Shown: positions 19,881-28,179 of the stretch, one piece after another
Layout of the letters: each line of letters starts with the position of its first letter
Position numbering within the stretch: the stretch's first letter is position 1
NCBI RefSeq assembly: GCF_002028455.1
Contig: NZ_MWUM01000005.1
Coordinates: 186,001-250,000, forward strand
DNA: 64,000 bases
From: Zoogloea sp. LCSB751
GTDB taxonomy: Bacteria; Pseudomonadota; Gammaproteobacteria; Burkholderiales; Rhodocyclaceae
Reading direction: 5' to 3'
Made by a program: the position numbers and the translations under genes
The notes under the pieces: generated by a model
What the model was told of the DNA's origin: nothing
The model's input: only the letters and a program-made list of their open reading frames with translations
The model's database searches: none

Positions 19881-19932
19881 CCCAACCAAGCAATTCTTCT
19901 GAGCTTTGCAGCTCCATGCCGAATAACTTTTC
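19881..19932 (-). promoter_or_regulatory. Candidate sulfur-regulon element upstream of the paaK-like/metY/metX unit
   Basis: On the minus strand: GAAAAGTTATTCG, ten bases, GCAAA, fifteen bases, TTGGTT. The order and spacing nearly equal the cysK element (11731-11782). It lies about 56 bases before the start codon at 19825, in the 132-base gap after the NRPS stop. This ties the paaK-like operon to cysteine synthesis genes. Confidence 0.5.
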
Positions 19933-19957
19933 GGGCGCACTGCCAAAATCGCCCTCT

Positions 19958-22900
19958 TCAGCCCTGCCAGGGCTGGGCTGGCGAACCGCTCCAGGCCGTA
20001 TGGGGCGGCAGGGCCTCGCCCTTCATGACCAGGGTCAGCGGTCCGAGCCGCACGCCGTTGCCGATCCGGGTGTCGTAGAGCACCGTACCACGCACTCCGA
20101 CCGTGACCTGGGCGCCGATGTCGATGCGGCCGATCTTCATGATGCGGTCTTCGAACAGGTGGGTCTGCGGCCCCGACCAGGCATTCAGTTCGGCGTGATC
20201 GCCGATCGTCACGCAATCGAACTCGGTGATGTCGGTGGTATCCATATAGACGCCGCGCCCCGTGCGCACGCCGATCAGGCGCAACACTACCGGCAGCATC
20301 GGCGTGCCGCGCAGGTACTCCAGAAAGTTGGGCACGGCAATGGACTCATAGACGCTGGTGACGGCCTCGCTGACCCACACGAAGGGTGTCCACATGGGCA
20401 CGGCACGCGGGCGGTAGCGACCGATGAGCAGCCACTTGAGCAGCACCACCAGCAGGAAGCCGCCGATGCCGTAGCAGATCCCGGCCAGGCTCAGCTGCCA
20501 GGACAGTTTGAACCAGTTCTCGTCGGCGGCGGCAGGCATCGCGGCCAGCACGATCACGTAGCCGACACCGATGATCAGGGACAGGGGAATCAGGATGCGC
20601 GCCGCTTCGACGATGCCACGGCCGATACGTCGCCAGATGGACGGGCGGAAGGTCAGCGCATCGGGAAATCCGGCAATCGCCTCCCGGGACGGCAGCTCCA
20701 GGGCCGGCGAACCGATCCAGGTCTGACCCGACACCATTCTTGCAGAGTCCGGCGCCTTCGACTGCACGCCGAGCAGCACGCCGGGCGGCAGCGTGGTGCC
20801 GTCGGGCACGTAGGCACCATTGCCGACAAAGCTGCGCTGGCCGATCACCGTGTGATCCACCGACATCCAGCCGGCGTCGATCTTCTCGTCGCCGAGCATC
20901 ACCGCATCGGCGATGAAGGCCTCGTCACCGAGGGTCAGCATGTCGGGCACGATCCCCATCGCAGTGGAAATCTCCGCGTCGCGGCCGATCTTGGCGCCGA
21001 GCAGGCGATACCACACTGGCGCGTAGATCGTCGCATAGACCCCATGCAGCACGTTGAGGCTCGCCACCTGGATCTGGTTGGCCAGCCATTTGCGGCAATA
21101 CACATTGCCATGTACCGGCCAGGTACCCGGCAGCAGGCGCGGCAGCACCAGCCAGCGGATAGCAGCGGCAATCAGTGCGGTGCCGATGACCAGCACGCTA
21201 CTGGCCGGCAGCGCCAGCACGGTATAGCGCAGCACGGCCCACAGATAGCCTTGGGCGCCGGCCACCGCCGGATCGAAGGCGCCATCATCGAGCGCATCGA
21301 TCAGCACGAAGGTCGGGAAGATCGGCAGGAAGAACAGCAAGGCCGTCAGCGCGGCCCCCAACGCGAAGAAAGCGGCCTCCACCTGCCGCCGCAAAGCACT
21401 GACCGCTGGCCGGGCGGGTCTTTCATTCTCCGTCAGGTGACGCACGTAACGCGCCGGCGATCCGTCCCAGACCTCCCGCGCGCCAATCCGTCCGCCCCGC
21501 GGCAGGGCCGTCAGCCCTTCGAGACGGCCATAAGGTTCAATCGAGGTATCGTCCTCCAGCACCGCATAGGAGCCGACATTGCTTTCCGCTCCGATGACGA
21601 CGGCCCCTACGGCCAACTCACCGCCTTCGACGCGCACATTCTCCAGGTTGACCTGGGAGCCGATGCTGGCCCCATCGCCGATGCTCAGCAAATGCGGCTG
21701 ACGGATCGTCACCGAGCCGATCACCACGTCCCGCCCGATACGCGCCCCAAGGGCACGCAGGTAGACACAATAAAGAGAGGAACCGGACAACAGATAGGCT
21801 GGCGCAGTCTGCTGCAGACGATCGGCCAGCCACCAGCGGAAATAGGTCGCCCCCCACAGGGGATAGCGTCCGGGACCGATGCCGACCAGCAAGGTCCGGC
21901 TGCCGATCACCGCCACGCCGAAAGTGACGAGGTAGGTGCCAAGAAACACCAGCATCGACGCGCCCATCGCGCGCCACACACTGTCTCCCGGGTCGCCGGT
22001 GAAGAAGTGATAGGTGAAGAACGGCGCCAGCCAGTTGAGGATGTGCAGGCCGATCATGAACGGCAGCGTCACCGCCTGCGCGAGGCCGCACAGAAGGCGC
22101 CTCAGTGGCGGCACCTGCACGAAGGCGCGCGCAGTGGCCGCGGACTGTCGGCCGGCGCCCTCCTCCATCGCCGTCGCGATGTCTGACACCCGCCGGTGGC
22201 AATAAACGTCCCTCACGGTCATCCCTGTAAAACGCGGATCCGCACGCAGTGCGGAAACCAGCCGCGCAGCGAGCAGGGAGTGGCCACCGAGGTCGTTGAA
22301 GAAGTCACGGTCCCGGCGGATGGCCTGCCCCGGGAAGAACCGGGCCAGACCGGCAAACAACGCGACCTCGGCCTCCGAGGCCGGCTCGTCCGACTCGCTC
22401 GCTGCGGCCGGCACACTCATCGGCATGGCACGCAAGGCCTTGCGGTCGATCTTGCCCGAGGTCAGGCGGGGAATCGTCTCTATCAGTTCAAAATGGCTCG
22501 GCACCATGTAGGGCGGCAAGGTGTCGCGCAGGTGGGCGCGCAAGCCGGCCACGTCCAGCTGCCCGCTGTCGGCCGCCATGATGTAAGCGACCAGCTGTTC
22601 GAATTCGCCGACTGGCTTGAGTACCACCGCCGCCGTCGCATTGACGAGCCGGCGGGTCAGCGCGGCCTCGATCTCGCCCAGCTCGACGCGGAAGCCGCGC
22701 ACCTTCACCTGGTCGTCGGCCCGCCCGAGACACTCCACCCGGCCTTCCCCGTCGATGCGCGCCAGGTCGCCGGTGCGGTACAGGCGCGCTTCGTGGGGTT
22801 GCTCAGCCCATGGATTGGCATGGAATTTCTCGCTGGTCAGCTCAGGCCTGCCCAGGTACCCATCGGCCACACCGGGACCAAAGATACACAGCTCACCGGT

Positions 22901-23914
22901 CTCCCCTGCAGGCAACAGCTTCATCGCGGCATCGACAACCAGCAGGCCATAGTTGGGCAGCGGCCGGCCGATCGTCACCGCCTCGCCCGGCTTTAACGCC
23001 GTGATGCTGGCCGACACCGTCGCCTCCGTCGGACCATAGGTGTTGAAAACCTGCCGCGATGGCGTCGCCCAGCGATCGGCCACCGACTGCGGGCAGGCCT
23101 CCCCGCCCAGATTGATGAGCCGCAAGCTGGGCACATCGCTGGCGAACAAGGCCAGCAACGTCGGCACCGCATGCAGCACGGTGATGCCGTGCTCCTCCAA
23201 GGCCTTTGGCAAGGCATCCGGATCGGCGGTGATCTCCTGCGGAGCAATCCACAGGCTGGCACCGACCAGGTAGGCGATCCAGATCTCTTCGAAGGACATA
23301 TCGAAGGCGACCGAGAAGCCCTGGTAGATACGGTCGTCAGCCCGAATGCCGAGCACCTCGTTCTCACTGCGCAAGAAATGACAGATCGCCCGCTGGCTGA
23401 TCGGTACGCCTTTCGGTATGCCCGTGGAACCGGAGGTGTAGATTACGTAGGCCGGATCATCCGGGCTCGCACCGCGTCTTCGATGCAGCGGCCGCCCCGC
23501 TTCACGCACCAGCGCATCGGGCGACCACACCGGACATCCGATGCCCGGCGCTTCCCGACGGGTGATCAGCCCTACCCCCTGCGCGTCCGTCAGACACACA
23601 GCGACCCGTTCGACAGGTGCATCGGCATCGAAGGGCAACCAGGCAGCGCCGGTCTTGGCGATGGCCAACTGGGCCACCAGAAGCTCCGCCCCCCTCGGCA
23701 ACCACAAGCCGACAATGCCCCCCGGCCGCACGCCCGCCTGAATGAGGTTATGTGCCATCAGATCCGCACGCTCTTCCAGCACGCGGTAGGACAGGCATTC
23801 TGCCCCCCCGATCAGGGCTGGACGTTCGGGATGACGACGCGCCGTCGCCTCGAAAAGATCCGCGAGGGTTTCTTCAATGAGGAAATCCGGTCGGACAGGG
23901 CCTTTGACAATCAT
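19958..23914 (-). CDS. Pls/PosA-like membrane NRPS: adenylation, carrier and three hexapeptide domains with membrane segments
   Basis: A 1318-residue protein. Residues 1-495 form an adenylation domain: A3 YTSGSTGIPKG (159-169), A4 FDMSFEE (204-210, with the amino-group-binding Asp), A5 YGPTEA (293-298), A7 YRTGD (379-383), A8 GRADDQVKVRGFRVELGEIE (397-416), A10 TSGKID with Lys488. A carrier domain follows with DLGGHSL and the phosphopantetheine Ser546. The remaining 720 residues alternate predicted membrane segments (near 610-670, 845-870, 890-925, 1103-1125, 1138-1163) with three left-handed beta-helix blocks (around 722-820, 970-1070, 1215-1310). This matches epsilon-poly-lysine synthetase Pls and poly-ornithine synthetase PosA, which polymerise a basic amino acid without condensation domains. 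The monomer here is unknown; a phosphopantetheinyl transferase must come from elsewhere. Confidence 0.88.
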   Translation of the reverse strand: MIVKGPVRPDFLIEETLADLFEATARRHPERPALIGGAECLSYRVLEERADLMAHNLIQAGVRPGGIVGLWLPRGAELLVAQLAIAKTGAAWLPFDADAPVERVAVCLTDAQGVGLITRREAPGIGCPVWSPDALVREAGRPLHRRRGASPDDPAYVIYTSGSTGIPKGVPISQRAICHFLRSENEVLGIRADDRIYQGFSVAFDMSFEEIWIAYLVGASLWIAPQEITADPDALPKALEEHGITVLHAVPTLLALFASDVPSLRLINLGGEACPQSVADRWATPSRQVFNTYGPTEATVSASITALKPGEAVTIGRPLPNYGLLVVDAAMKLLPAGETGELCIFGPGVADGYLGRPELTSEKFHANPWAEQPHEARLYRTGDLARIDGEGRVECLGRADDQVKVRGFRVELGEIEAALTRRLVNATAAVVLKPVGEFEQLVAYIMAADSGQLDVAGLRAHLRDTLPPYMVPSHFELIETIPRLTSGKIDRKALRAMPMSVPAAASESDEPASEAEVALFAGLARFFPGQAIRRDRDFFNDLGGHSLLAARLVSALRADPRFTGMTVRDVYCHRRVSDIATAMEEGAGRQSAATARAFVQVPPLRRLLCGLAQAVTLPFMIGLHILNWLAPFFTYHFFTGDPGDSVWRAMGASMLVFLGTYLVTFGVAVIGSRTLLVGIGPGRYPLWGATYFRWWLADRLQQTAPAYLLSGSSLYCVYLRALGARIGRDVVIGSVTIRQPHLLSIGDGASIGSQVNLENVRVEGGELAVGAVVIGAESNVGSYAVLEDDTSIEPYGRLEGLTALPRGGRIGAREVWDGSPARYVRHLTENERPARPAVSALRRQVEAAFFALGAALTALLFFLPIFPTFVLIDALDDGAFDPAVAGAQGYLWAVLRYTVLALPASSVLVIGTALIAAAIRWLVLPRLLPGTWPVHGNVYCRKWLANQIQVASLNVLHGVYATIYAPVWYRLLGAKIGRDAEISTAMGIVPDMLTLGDEAFIADAVMLGDEKIDAGWMSVDHTVIGQRSFVGNGAYVPDGTTLPPGVLLGVQSKAPDSARMVSGQTWIGSPALELPSREAIAGFPDALTFRPSIWRRIGRGIVEAARILIPLSLIIGVGYVIVLAAMPAAADENWFKLSWQLSLAGICYGIGGFLLVVLLKWLLIGRYRPRAVPMWTPFVWVSEAVTSVYESIAVPNFLEYLRGTPMLPVVLRLIGVRTGRGVYMDTTDITEFDCVTIGDHAELNAWSGPQTHLFEDRIMKIGRIDIGAQVTVGVRGTVLYDTRIGNGVRLGPLTLVMKGEALPPHTAWSGSPAQPWQG

Positions 23915-23946
23915 GGGAGATCAGCAGAGTCGGTCATTCCCCAACT

Positions 23947-23965
23947 GCGTTCTGGACCAGAACGC
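23947..23965. promoter_or_regulatory. Perfect palindrome upstream of the Pls-like gene
   Basis: Nine-base arms GCGTTCTGG and CCAGAACGC around one central base form a perfect 19-base palindrome 33 bases before the start codon at 23914. The position suits an operator or a 5'-leader hairpin. The rest of the 348-base gap to tRNA-Pro (23915-24262) shows no convincing gene; it contains this palindrome and the tRNA terminator. Confidence 0.45.
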
Positions 23966-24180
23966 GGCAATGCGCAGCACGACCACTGCGGCAGCAACGG
24001 GGAGTCACGGGGTGTAGGTGTGGCGAACAGCGAAAGACCGGCTTCGACACAGGCTCATATCGGAGCCCCCTTGCGGCGGGCTGGCCGGACGGCCGCTCAA
24101 GCAGCAACCGGATTGGACAGCGAGAAGCGAGCGTCGATACCATCGCCAATAAACCGCATTTACCGATTACGGCAGTAAAA

Positions 24181-24224
24181 ACGAAAATGGAGCAAAGCCG
24201 ATTCTGACTTTGCTCCATTTTCGT
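24181..24224 (-). terminator. Long-stem terminator downstream of tRNA-Pro
   Basis: A perfect 17-base inverted repeat with a 10-base loop begins 38 bases after the tRNA 3' end. On the minus strand the hairpin is followed by a run of T residues (GTTTTTAC). The stem is unusually long and contains no mismatch. Confidence 0.75.
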
Positions 24225-24262
24225 GGCGACACGAATAAGATTGTTATTCGCATCTGAATTGG

Positions 24263-24339
24263 TGGTCGGGGAAAGAGGATTCGAACCTCCGGCCCCTGCG
24301 TCCCGAACGCAGTGCTCTACCAGGCTGAGCTATTCCCCG
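24263..24339 (-). tRNA. tRNA-Pro (anticodon CGG)
   Basis: Cloverleaf read by hand on the minus strand: acceptor CGGGGAA/TTCCCCG, D-arm GCTC...GAGC, anticodon stem CTGCG/CGCAG with loop TTCGGGA giving anticodon CGG, T-arm GGAGG-TTCGAAT-CCTCT (one G-T pair), discriminator A and encoded CCA. It reads proline codon CCG. It has its own promoter (24397-24424) and terminator (24181-24224), so it is a single-gene unit. Confidence 0.95.
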
Positions 24340-24396
24340 ACTCTTTGCTGCTGAATTAGCACTGATCTGCCAATTCTCTAAAACAGAAAGTCGCAC

Positions 24397-24424
24397 ATTA
24401 TATAGTGAATTTCGACTTTGTCAA
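24397..24424 (-). promoter_or_regulatory. Sigma-70 promoter of tRNA-Pro
   Basis: On the minus strand a perfect -35 TTGACA (24424-24419) and a perfect -10 TATAAT (24402-24397) are 16 bases apart, roughly 58 bases before the tRNA 5' end. Both boxes match consensus fully, as expected for a stable-RNA gene. Confidence 0.85.
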
Positions 24425-24461
24425 ATCTTTTTTGAAGATTTTTCGTACTGCATGTCGAACT

Positions 24462-25436
24462 TCAATATTTCCGTGCGACTGCGAACGAAGACAATTGTAT
24501 CAATGATTCTTTGAAAATGGAAGAGGGAAGTTGATTAAGTGCATTAAGAGCAAGCTTCGCCTCTTCTTCAGCCACTTTACGGGTGGCTTCAATAGCACCG
24601 GATTCGCGAATGGCGCTCAGCACGACCGCGAAGTCATCCCGCCCACCTGTTTCGATGGCCTTCCGCACACAAGCCGCCTGCTCTGGCGTGCCGTGCTGCA
24701 TGACGTGGATCAGCGGAAGGGTCGGCTTGCCCTCGGCGAGATCGTCGCCAATATGCTTGCCGGTATCCGCTTCTTCGCCGGAATAATCCAGTACGTCATC
24801 GATCAATTGGAAAGCCGTGCCGATATGCATGCCGAAGGCCGCAAGACTATCTTCGAGCTCCACGCCAACACCACCCAGAATGCCGCCGAGCCGAGCCGCC
24901 GCTTCGAATAGCTTGGCAGTCTTGTAGCGGATCACGCGCAGGTAATCTTCAATTTCGACATCTGCGTTGTGGCAATTGAGCAATTGCAGGACTTCACCTT
25001 CGGCAATCACGTTGGTGGCGTCTGCAAGAACACGCATCACCTTCATGTTGTCGGTGCCGACCATCATCTGGAATGCGCGGGAATAAAGAAAATCCCCGAC
25101 CAGCACGGAAGCGGCATTGCCGAATAGGGCATTGGCCGTCTTGTTGCCGCGACGCAATTCGGACTCGTCGACCACATCGTCGTGCAGCAGCGTTGCCGTG
25201 TGAATGAATTCCACAACCGCAGCCAATTCACGATGATAGGTGCCCTGATAACCAGCGGCGCCAGCCGTAAACAAGACCATGGCCGGGCGTAGTCTCTTGC
25301 CGCCGCTACCGATGATGTACTCGGCCACCTGGCGAATAAGAACCACGTCGGAGTAAAGGCGATCCCTTATGACGGCATCAAGCGCCTTCATGTCTTCGGC
25401 GATCGGCGCGTAAAGCTGCGTGAGAGACAAGACCAT
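24462..25436 (-). CDS. ispB: Octaprenyl (polyprenyl) diphosphate synthase
   Basis: A 324-residue trans-prenyltransferase that makes the C40 side chain of ubiquinone from FPP and IPP. It has the first Asp-rich motif LLHDDVVDESELRRG, the second FQLIDDVLDYSG, GGKRLRP for IPP binding, and KTAKLFEAAARLG. The length fits IspB. It is transcribed toward tRNA-Pro; a small AAATCTT/AAGATTT hairpin at 24424-24441 lies just after the stop but overlaps the tRNA -35 box, so transcripts may interfere. Confidence 0.93.
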   Translation of the reverse strand: MVLSLTQLYAPIAEDMKALDAVIRDRLYSDVVLIRQVAEYIIGSGGKRLRPAMVLFTAGAAGYQGTYHRELAAVVEFIHTATLLHDDVVDESELRRGNKTANALFGNAASVLVGDFLYSRAFQMMVGTDNMKVMRVLADATNVIAEGEVLQLLNCHNADVEIEDYLRVIRYKTAKLFEAAARLGGILGGVGVELEDSLAAFGMHIGTAFQLIDDVLDYSGEEADTGKHIGDDLAEGKPTLPLIHVMQHGTPEQAACVRKAIETGGRDDFAVVLSAIRESGAIEATRKVAEEEAKLALNALNQLPSSIFKESLIQLSSFAVARKY

Positions 25437-25496
25437 GCCCAGAATAGGAAAAACGCGATGTTAGGGGCCGACCGCGATGGCGTCAAGCCGGGGCGA

Positions 25497-26258
25497 TCAG
25501 GTAATGCACGATTCGGTCACAAGGCCGAACAAGCGATCAGGGCGGTCGGAAAACACACCGGCAACACCCCAGCGCAGGAAACGCCGGGCCTCCTCGAGCG
25601 TGTTGACCGTATAGACCATCACGGCCAGACCCGCCTCGCGCACAGCGACGACATCCTCCTCGGTCAGTCCATCCCGCGACAAGTTCAACGCCACACAGGA
25701 CAGTTGCCGTGCGCAGGCCAGCGCAGCCGGCGTGTAACACGCCGCCAGCAAGGCCCTGGGCAAGCGGGGAACTTCGGCGACGGCAGCCTCGAGCGCCTCG
25801 GCAGAAAAGGACGACAGCAGAACCTGCCGGTCACCCGCGGCATCCATGGCGCGCAGGCTGTACCCTACGGCCTCGCCGGTCTGCCGTTCGAGGCCAACTG
25901 TCGGCTTGATCTCCACATTGGCCGCCAGGCCCAAGCGCCGGCATGCGTCGAGCGCGTCGGCAAACGCAGGTATCGTCTCGCCGGCAAAAGCCGGATGGAA
26001 GCGCTGTCCCACATCGACCCCCGACAATTCTGCGGCGCTCAGCTCCGCAACCCGGCCGGAGCGCCCGGCCGTCCGCTCCAGAGTTTCGTCGTGGATCAGG
26101 ACCGGCTGTCCGTCCGCAGACAGCATCACGTCGAACTCGACCGCCCCGCATCCGAGCCGGGCAGCGATTTCCAGGCCGGCCAGGGTGTTCTCCGGCGCCA
26201 GCGCACCGCCGCAGCGGTGTGCCAGCAGCACGGGCCAGGCCCAGCCGGTCTTGATCAC
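25497..26258 (-). CDS. ugpQ: Glycerophosphodiester phosphodiesterase (UgpQ-like)
   Basis: A 253-residue GDPD-family enzyme without a signal peptide, so probably cytosolic, hydrolysing glycerophosphodiesters to glycerol-3-phosphate and an alcohol. Motifs: LLAHRCGGALAPENTLAG (catalytic HR and PENT), AVEFDVMLSADGQPVLIHDETLERT (metal Glu/Asp and catalytic His) and NVEIKP. The usual HRGG is HRCGG here. A GTG at 26258, ten bases after the ugpB-like stop, gives a protein of UgpQ length; longer starts run into the ugpB gene. It lies directly downstream of the glycerol-phosphate binding protein, which supports the name. Confidence 0.85.
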   Translation of the reverse strand: MIKTGWAWPVLLAHRCGGALAPENTLAGLEIAARLGCGAVEFDVMLSADGQPVLIHDETLERTAGRSGRVAELSAAELSGVDVGQRFHPAFAGETIPAFADALDACRRLGLAANVEIKPTVGLERQTGEAVGYSLRAMDAAGDRQVLLSSFSAEALEAAVAEVPRLPRALLAACYTPAALACARQLSCVALNLSRDGLTEEDVVAVREAGLAVMVYTVNTLEEARRFLRWGVAGVFSDRPDRLFGLVTESCIT

Positions 26259-26268
26259 CGAGTCGGGC

Positions 26269-27570
26269 TCAGTCCAGCGCCCGCGACCGCGCCACCGCGG
26301 TGTCGAGAGCCAGCTTGGACGGCTTGCGATCATCCCAGACGGACTCCAGTTCCTCCTCGATGATGCGACGCACGGCAGCGCGTTGCGGATAGCTGCTCGC
26401 CCGGGAGACAGAAGTCACCGGCTTGTGCCCCAGCTGCTGCACACCGACGCGGATGGCCGCCAGATCGGTGGCCAACAGGCGGCTCTCGGACGCCAGTAGG
26501 CCAGCGCGATTGAGGGGCAGGTAACCGGCCGTACGCTGCCATTCCACCTGGCTCTCACTGCTCAGCCAGAAGTTGACGAAGCGCGCGATGGCCTTGTACT
26601 CGGCCGGCTTCTTGCCAGCCGCGATCCACATGGCCGGACCGTCCGCCAGGGTGTTCTGCGGCGCACCGTAATAGTCCTCGTGGTACGGCAGGGTCGCCAC
26701 ACCGACGTCGAAACCGGCCTGACGCTGCAGGGTCGGGAAAGCGGCGGAGGGCGCCGTGAGCACCGCGCACTCCCCCTTGGCGAAGCGCTCGGTGGCCTCG
26801 TCGTCGCGACCGAAGAGATGCAGGTAACGGGCCTTGACCCAGGAAGACAGCATGGCCACATGCTTGACCTCGAGCATGCCGTTGATGGCCAGACTGGCTT
26901 TCTTGCCTTCGGAGACGACCGGCTCGTTGTGCCAGGCGCTCATGTTCTCGACCAGGATCCAGGCCGGCTGGGCCGTGGTGTAAGGACAGGTGGCGCCATT
27001 TGCCACCAGTTGACCAAGGGTCTTCTGCAGGGCCTGCCAGGTCTTCGGGGCGTTATCCGGGTCGACACCGGCATCACGGAAGACCTGCTTGTTGTAGAAC
27101 AGCACCGGGGTCGACAGAGCGACCGGCAGGGCGACCAGGCGATTGGCGCTGTCGAGCGGGGTCGGCGTCATCATGGCCGGGGCCTTCAGGGTCTCGAAAC
27201 GCTCGCCGGCCTCCTTCATGACCTGATGGAGGGGACGGTAACGCGGAGCTCCGGTCAGGAAGCCCGGCAGATCCCGCTCACCGAGGATCATCATGTCCGG
27301 CAACGCACCGTCGTTCCAGCGGCGCTCACGCACCACCACCTTCACCGCCGGGTTGGTCGCGTTGTAGCGATCCACCAGCTTCTGCAGTTGCTCGCCCTTG
27401 TCGGCGCCCAGGCTATGCACCAGTTCGACTTCTTTCACCGCGACATCCGCTGGCGCGGCGCGGGATGCCTGGGGCTTGGCGGCCGGCTGCGACTTGGCTG
27501 CGGCCATGACCGGGGAGACGCACAAAGCGCCGAAAGCCGCCACCAGGGCGGAACGACTCAAGATATTCAT
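26269..27570 (-). CDS. ugpB: Periplasmic binding protein, UgpB-like (glycerol-3-phosphate/sugar type)
   Basis: A 433-residue family-1 solute-binding protein with a signal peptide (MNILSRSALVAAFGALCVSP, cleavage near VMAAA). VELVHSLGADKGEQLQKLVDRYNATNPAVKV-type sequence near residue 45 and NMSAWHNEPV near 225 are features of UgpB. The ATG at 27570 is preferred to a TTG thirty bases upstream. Together with the GDPD gene it suggests salvage of glycerophosphodiesters, but the permease and ATPase genes ugpA, ugpE and ugpC are not in this window. Confidence 0.82.
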   Translation of the reverse strand: MNILSRSALVAAFGALCVSPVMAAAKSQPAAKPQASRAAPADVAVKEVELVHSLGADKGEQLQKLVDRYNATNPAVKVVVRERRWNDGALPDMMILGERDLPGFLTGAPRYRPLHQVMKEAGERFETLKAPAMMTPTPLDSANRLVALPVALSTPVLFYNKQVFRDAGVDPDNAPKTWQALQKTLGQLVANGATCPYTTAQPAWILVENMSAWHNEPVVSEGKKASLAINGMLEVKHVAMLSSWVKARYLHLFGRDDEATERFAKGECAVLTAPSAAFPTLQRQAGFDVGVATLPYHEDYYGAPQNTLADGPAMWIAAGKKPAEYKAIARFVNFWLSSESQVEWQRTAGYLPLNRAGLLASESRLLATDLAAIRVGVQQLGHKPVTSVSRASSYPQRAAVRRIIEEELESVWDDRKPSKLALDTAVARSRALD

Positions 27571-27717
27571 TGGGAGGGGTCCATCGACAGGAAGACGCAA
27601 ATCAGGGGTTGATTATAGTAAGAAGCGCCCCACTCTGCCGCCCGGATTCGTGACAAGACGTTCAAGTCCCGCACCAAAGGGCCGTTGACTGGGGCAATGC
27701 AACGCGATCAGCGAGCC

Positions 27718-28164
27718 ATGACGACCCCTTCCTTGCGCCTCATGCTTTCGATTGTCAGCGCTGCCGCCCTCCTCGGTGGCTGCGAGCGCCTGGGCATTCC
27801 CGACCACGGCAAGGCCGAGGCTCAGACCGAAGCCGAAGGCAAAGCCGTCGGCAGCGCCTGCCGCCATGCCGGACGGGCTATCGAAGACTGCTTCACGCTC
27901 AACCCGAACGCGTCGAAGGCAGCGGTTTTTGCCGGCTGGAAGGAAATGAATGACTACATGGCGGAGAACAAGATCACCGAGGTGTCGCCGCAGCTTCCGC
28001 CGCCGCCTCCGCCCACTCCGCCCGGAACCAAGCCGGCAAAGGCCAAGCATGCCGACTCCGAGACCCAGGATGACGCCAAGAACGGCGAAGACGACAGCAA
28101 GGCAGATGCCGACTCCGCCACGGCAGACGAAACGCCGCGCAAGCGCCGCCGCGTCCGAGAATAA
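27718..28164 (+). CDS. Small proline-rich predicted lipoprotein
   Basis: A 148-residue protein not recognised as a known family. The N-terminus MTTPSLRLMLSIVSAAALLGGC has a type II signal peptide with lipobox LGGC, predicting a lipid-anchored periplasmic protein. Two conserved-looking Cys (CRHAGRAIEDC) follow. Then comes a run of prolines (about residues 95-105), a highly charged Lys/Asp/Glu region and a very basic end RKRRRVRE. A second ATG at 27697 with GGGG in front is possible. It is the only plus-strand gene between 15 and 32 kb and converges with the EAL gene. Confidence 0.65.
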   Translation: MTTPSLRLMLSIVSAAALLGGCERLGIPDHGKAEAQTEAEGKAVGSACRHAGRAIEDCFTLNPNASKAAVFAGWKEMNDYMAENKITEVSPQLPPPPPPTPPGTKPAKAKHADSETQDDAKNGEDDSKADADSATADETPRKRRRVRE

Positions 28165-28179
28165 GAGTCGAAGCACAGC

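Noticed and set aside
18677..22186. 1169-residue open frame on the plus strand
   Set aside because: Antisense to the paaK-like and Pls-like genes; no domain or start signal. The Pls reading has full NRPS motifs and is clearly the real gene.
24424..24441. Hairpin after ispB as intrinsic terminator
   Set aside because: The AAATCTT/AAGATTT stem is short and lacks a T-run on the minus strand.
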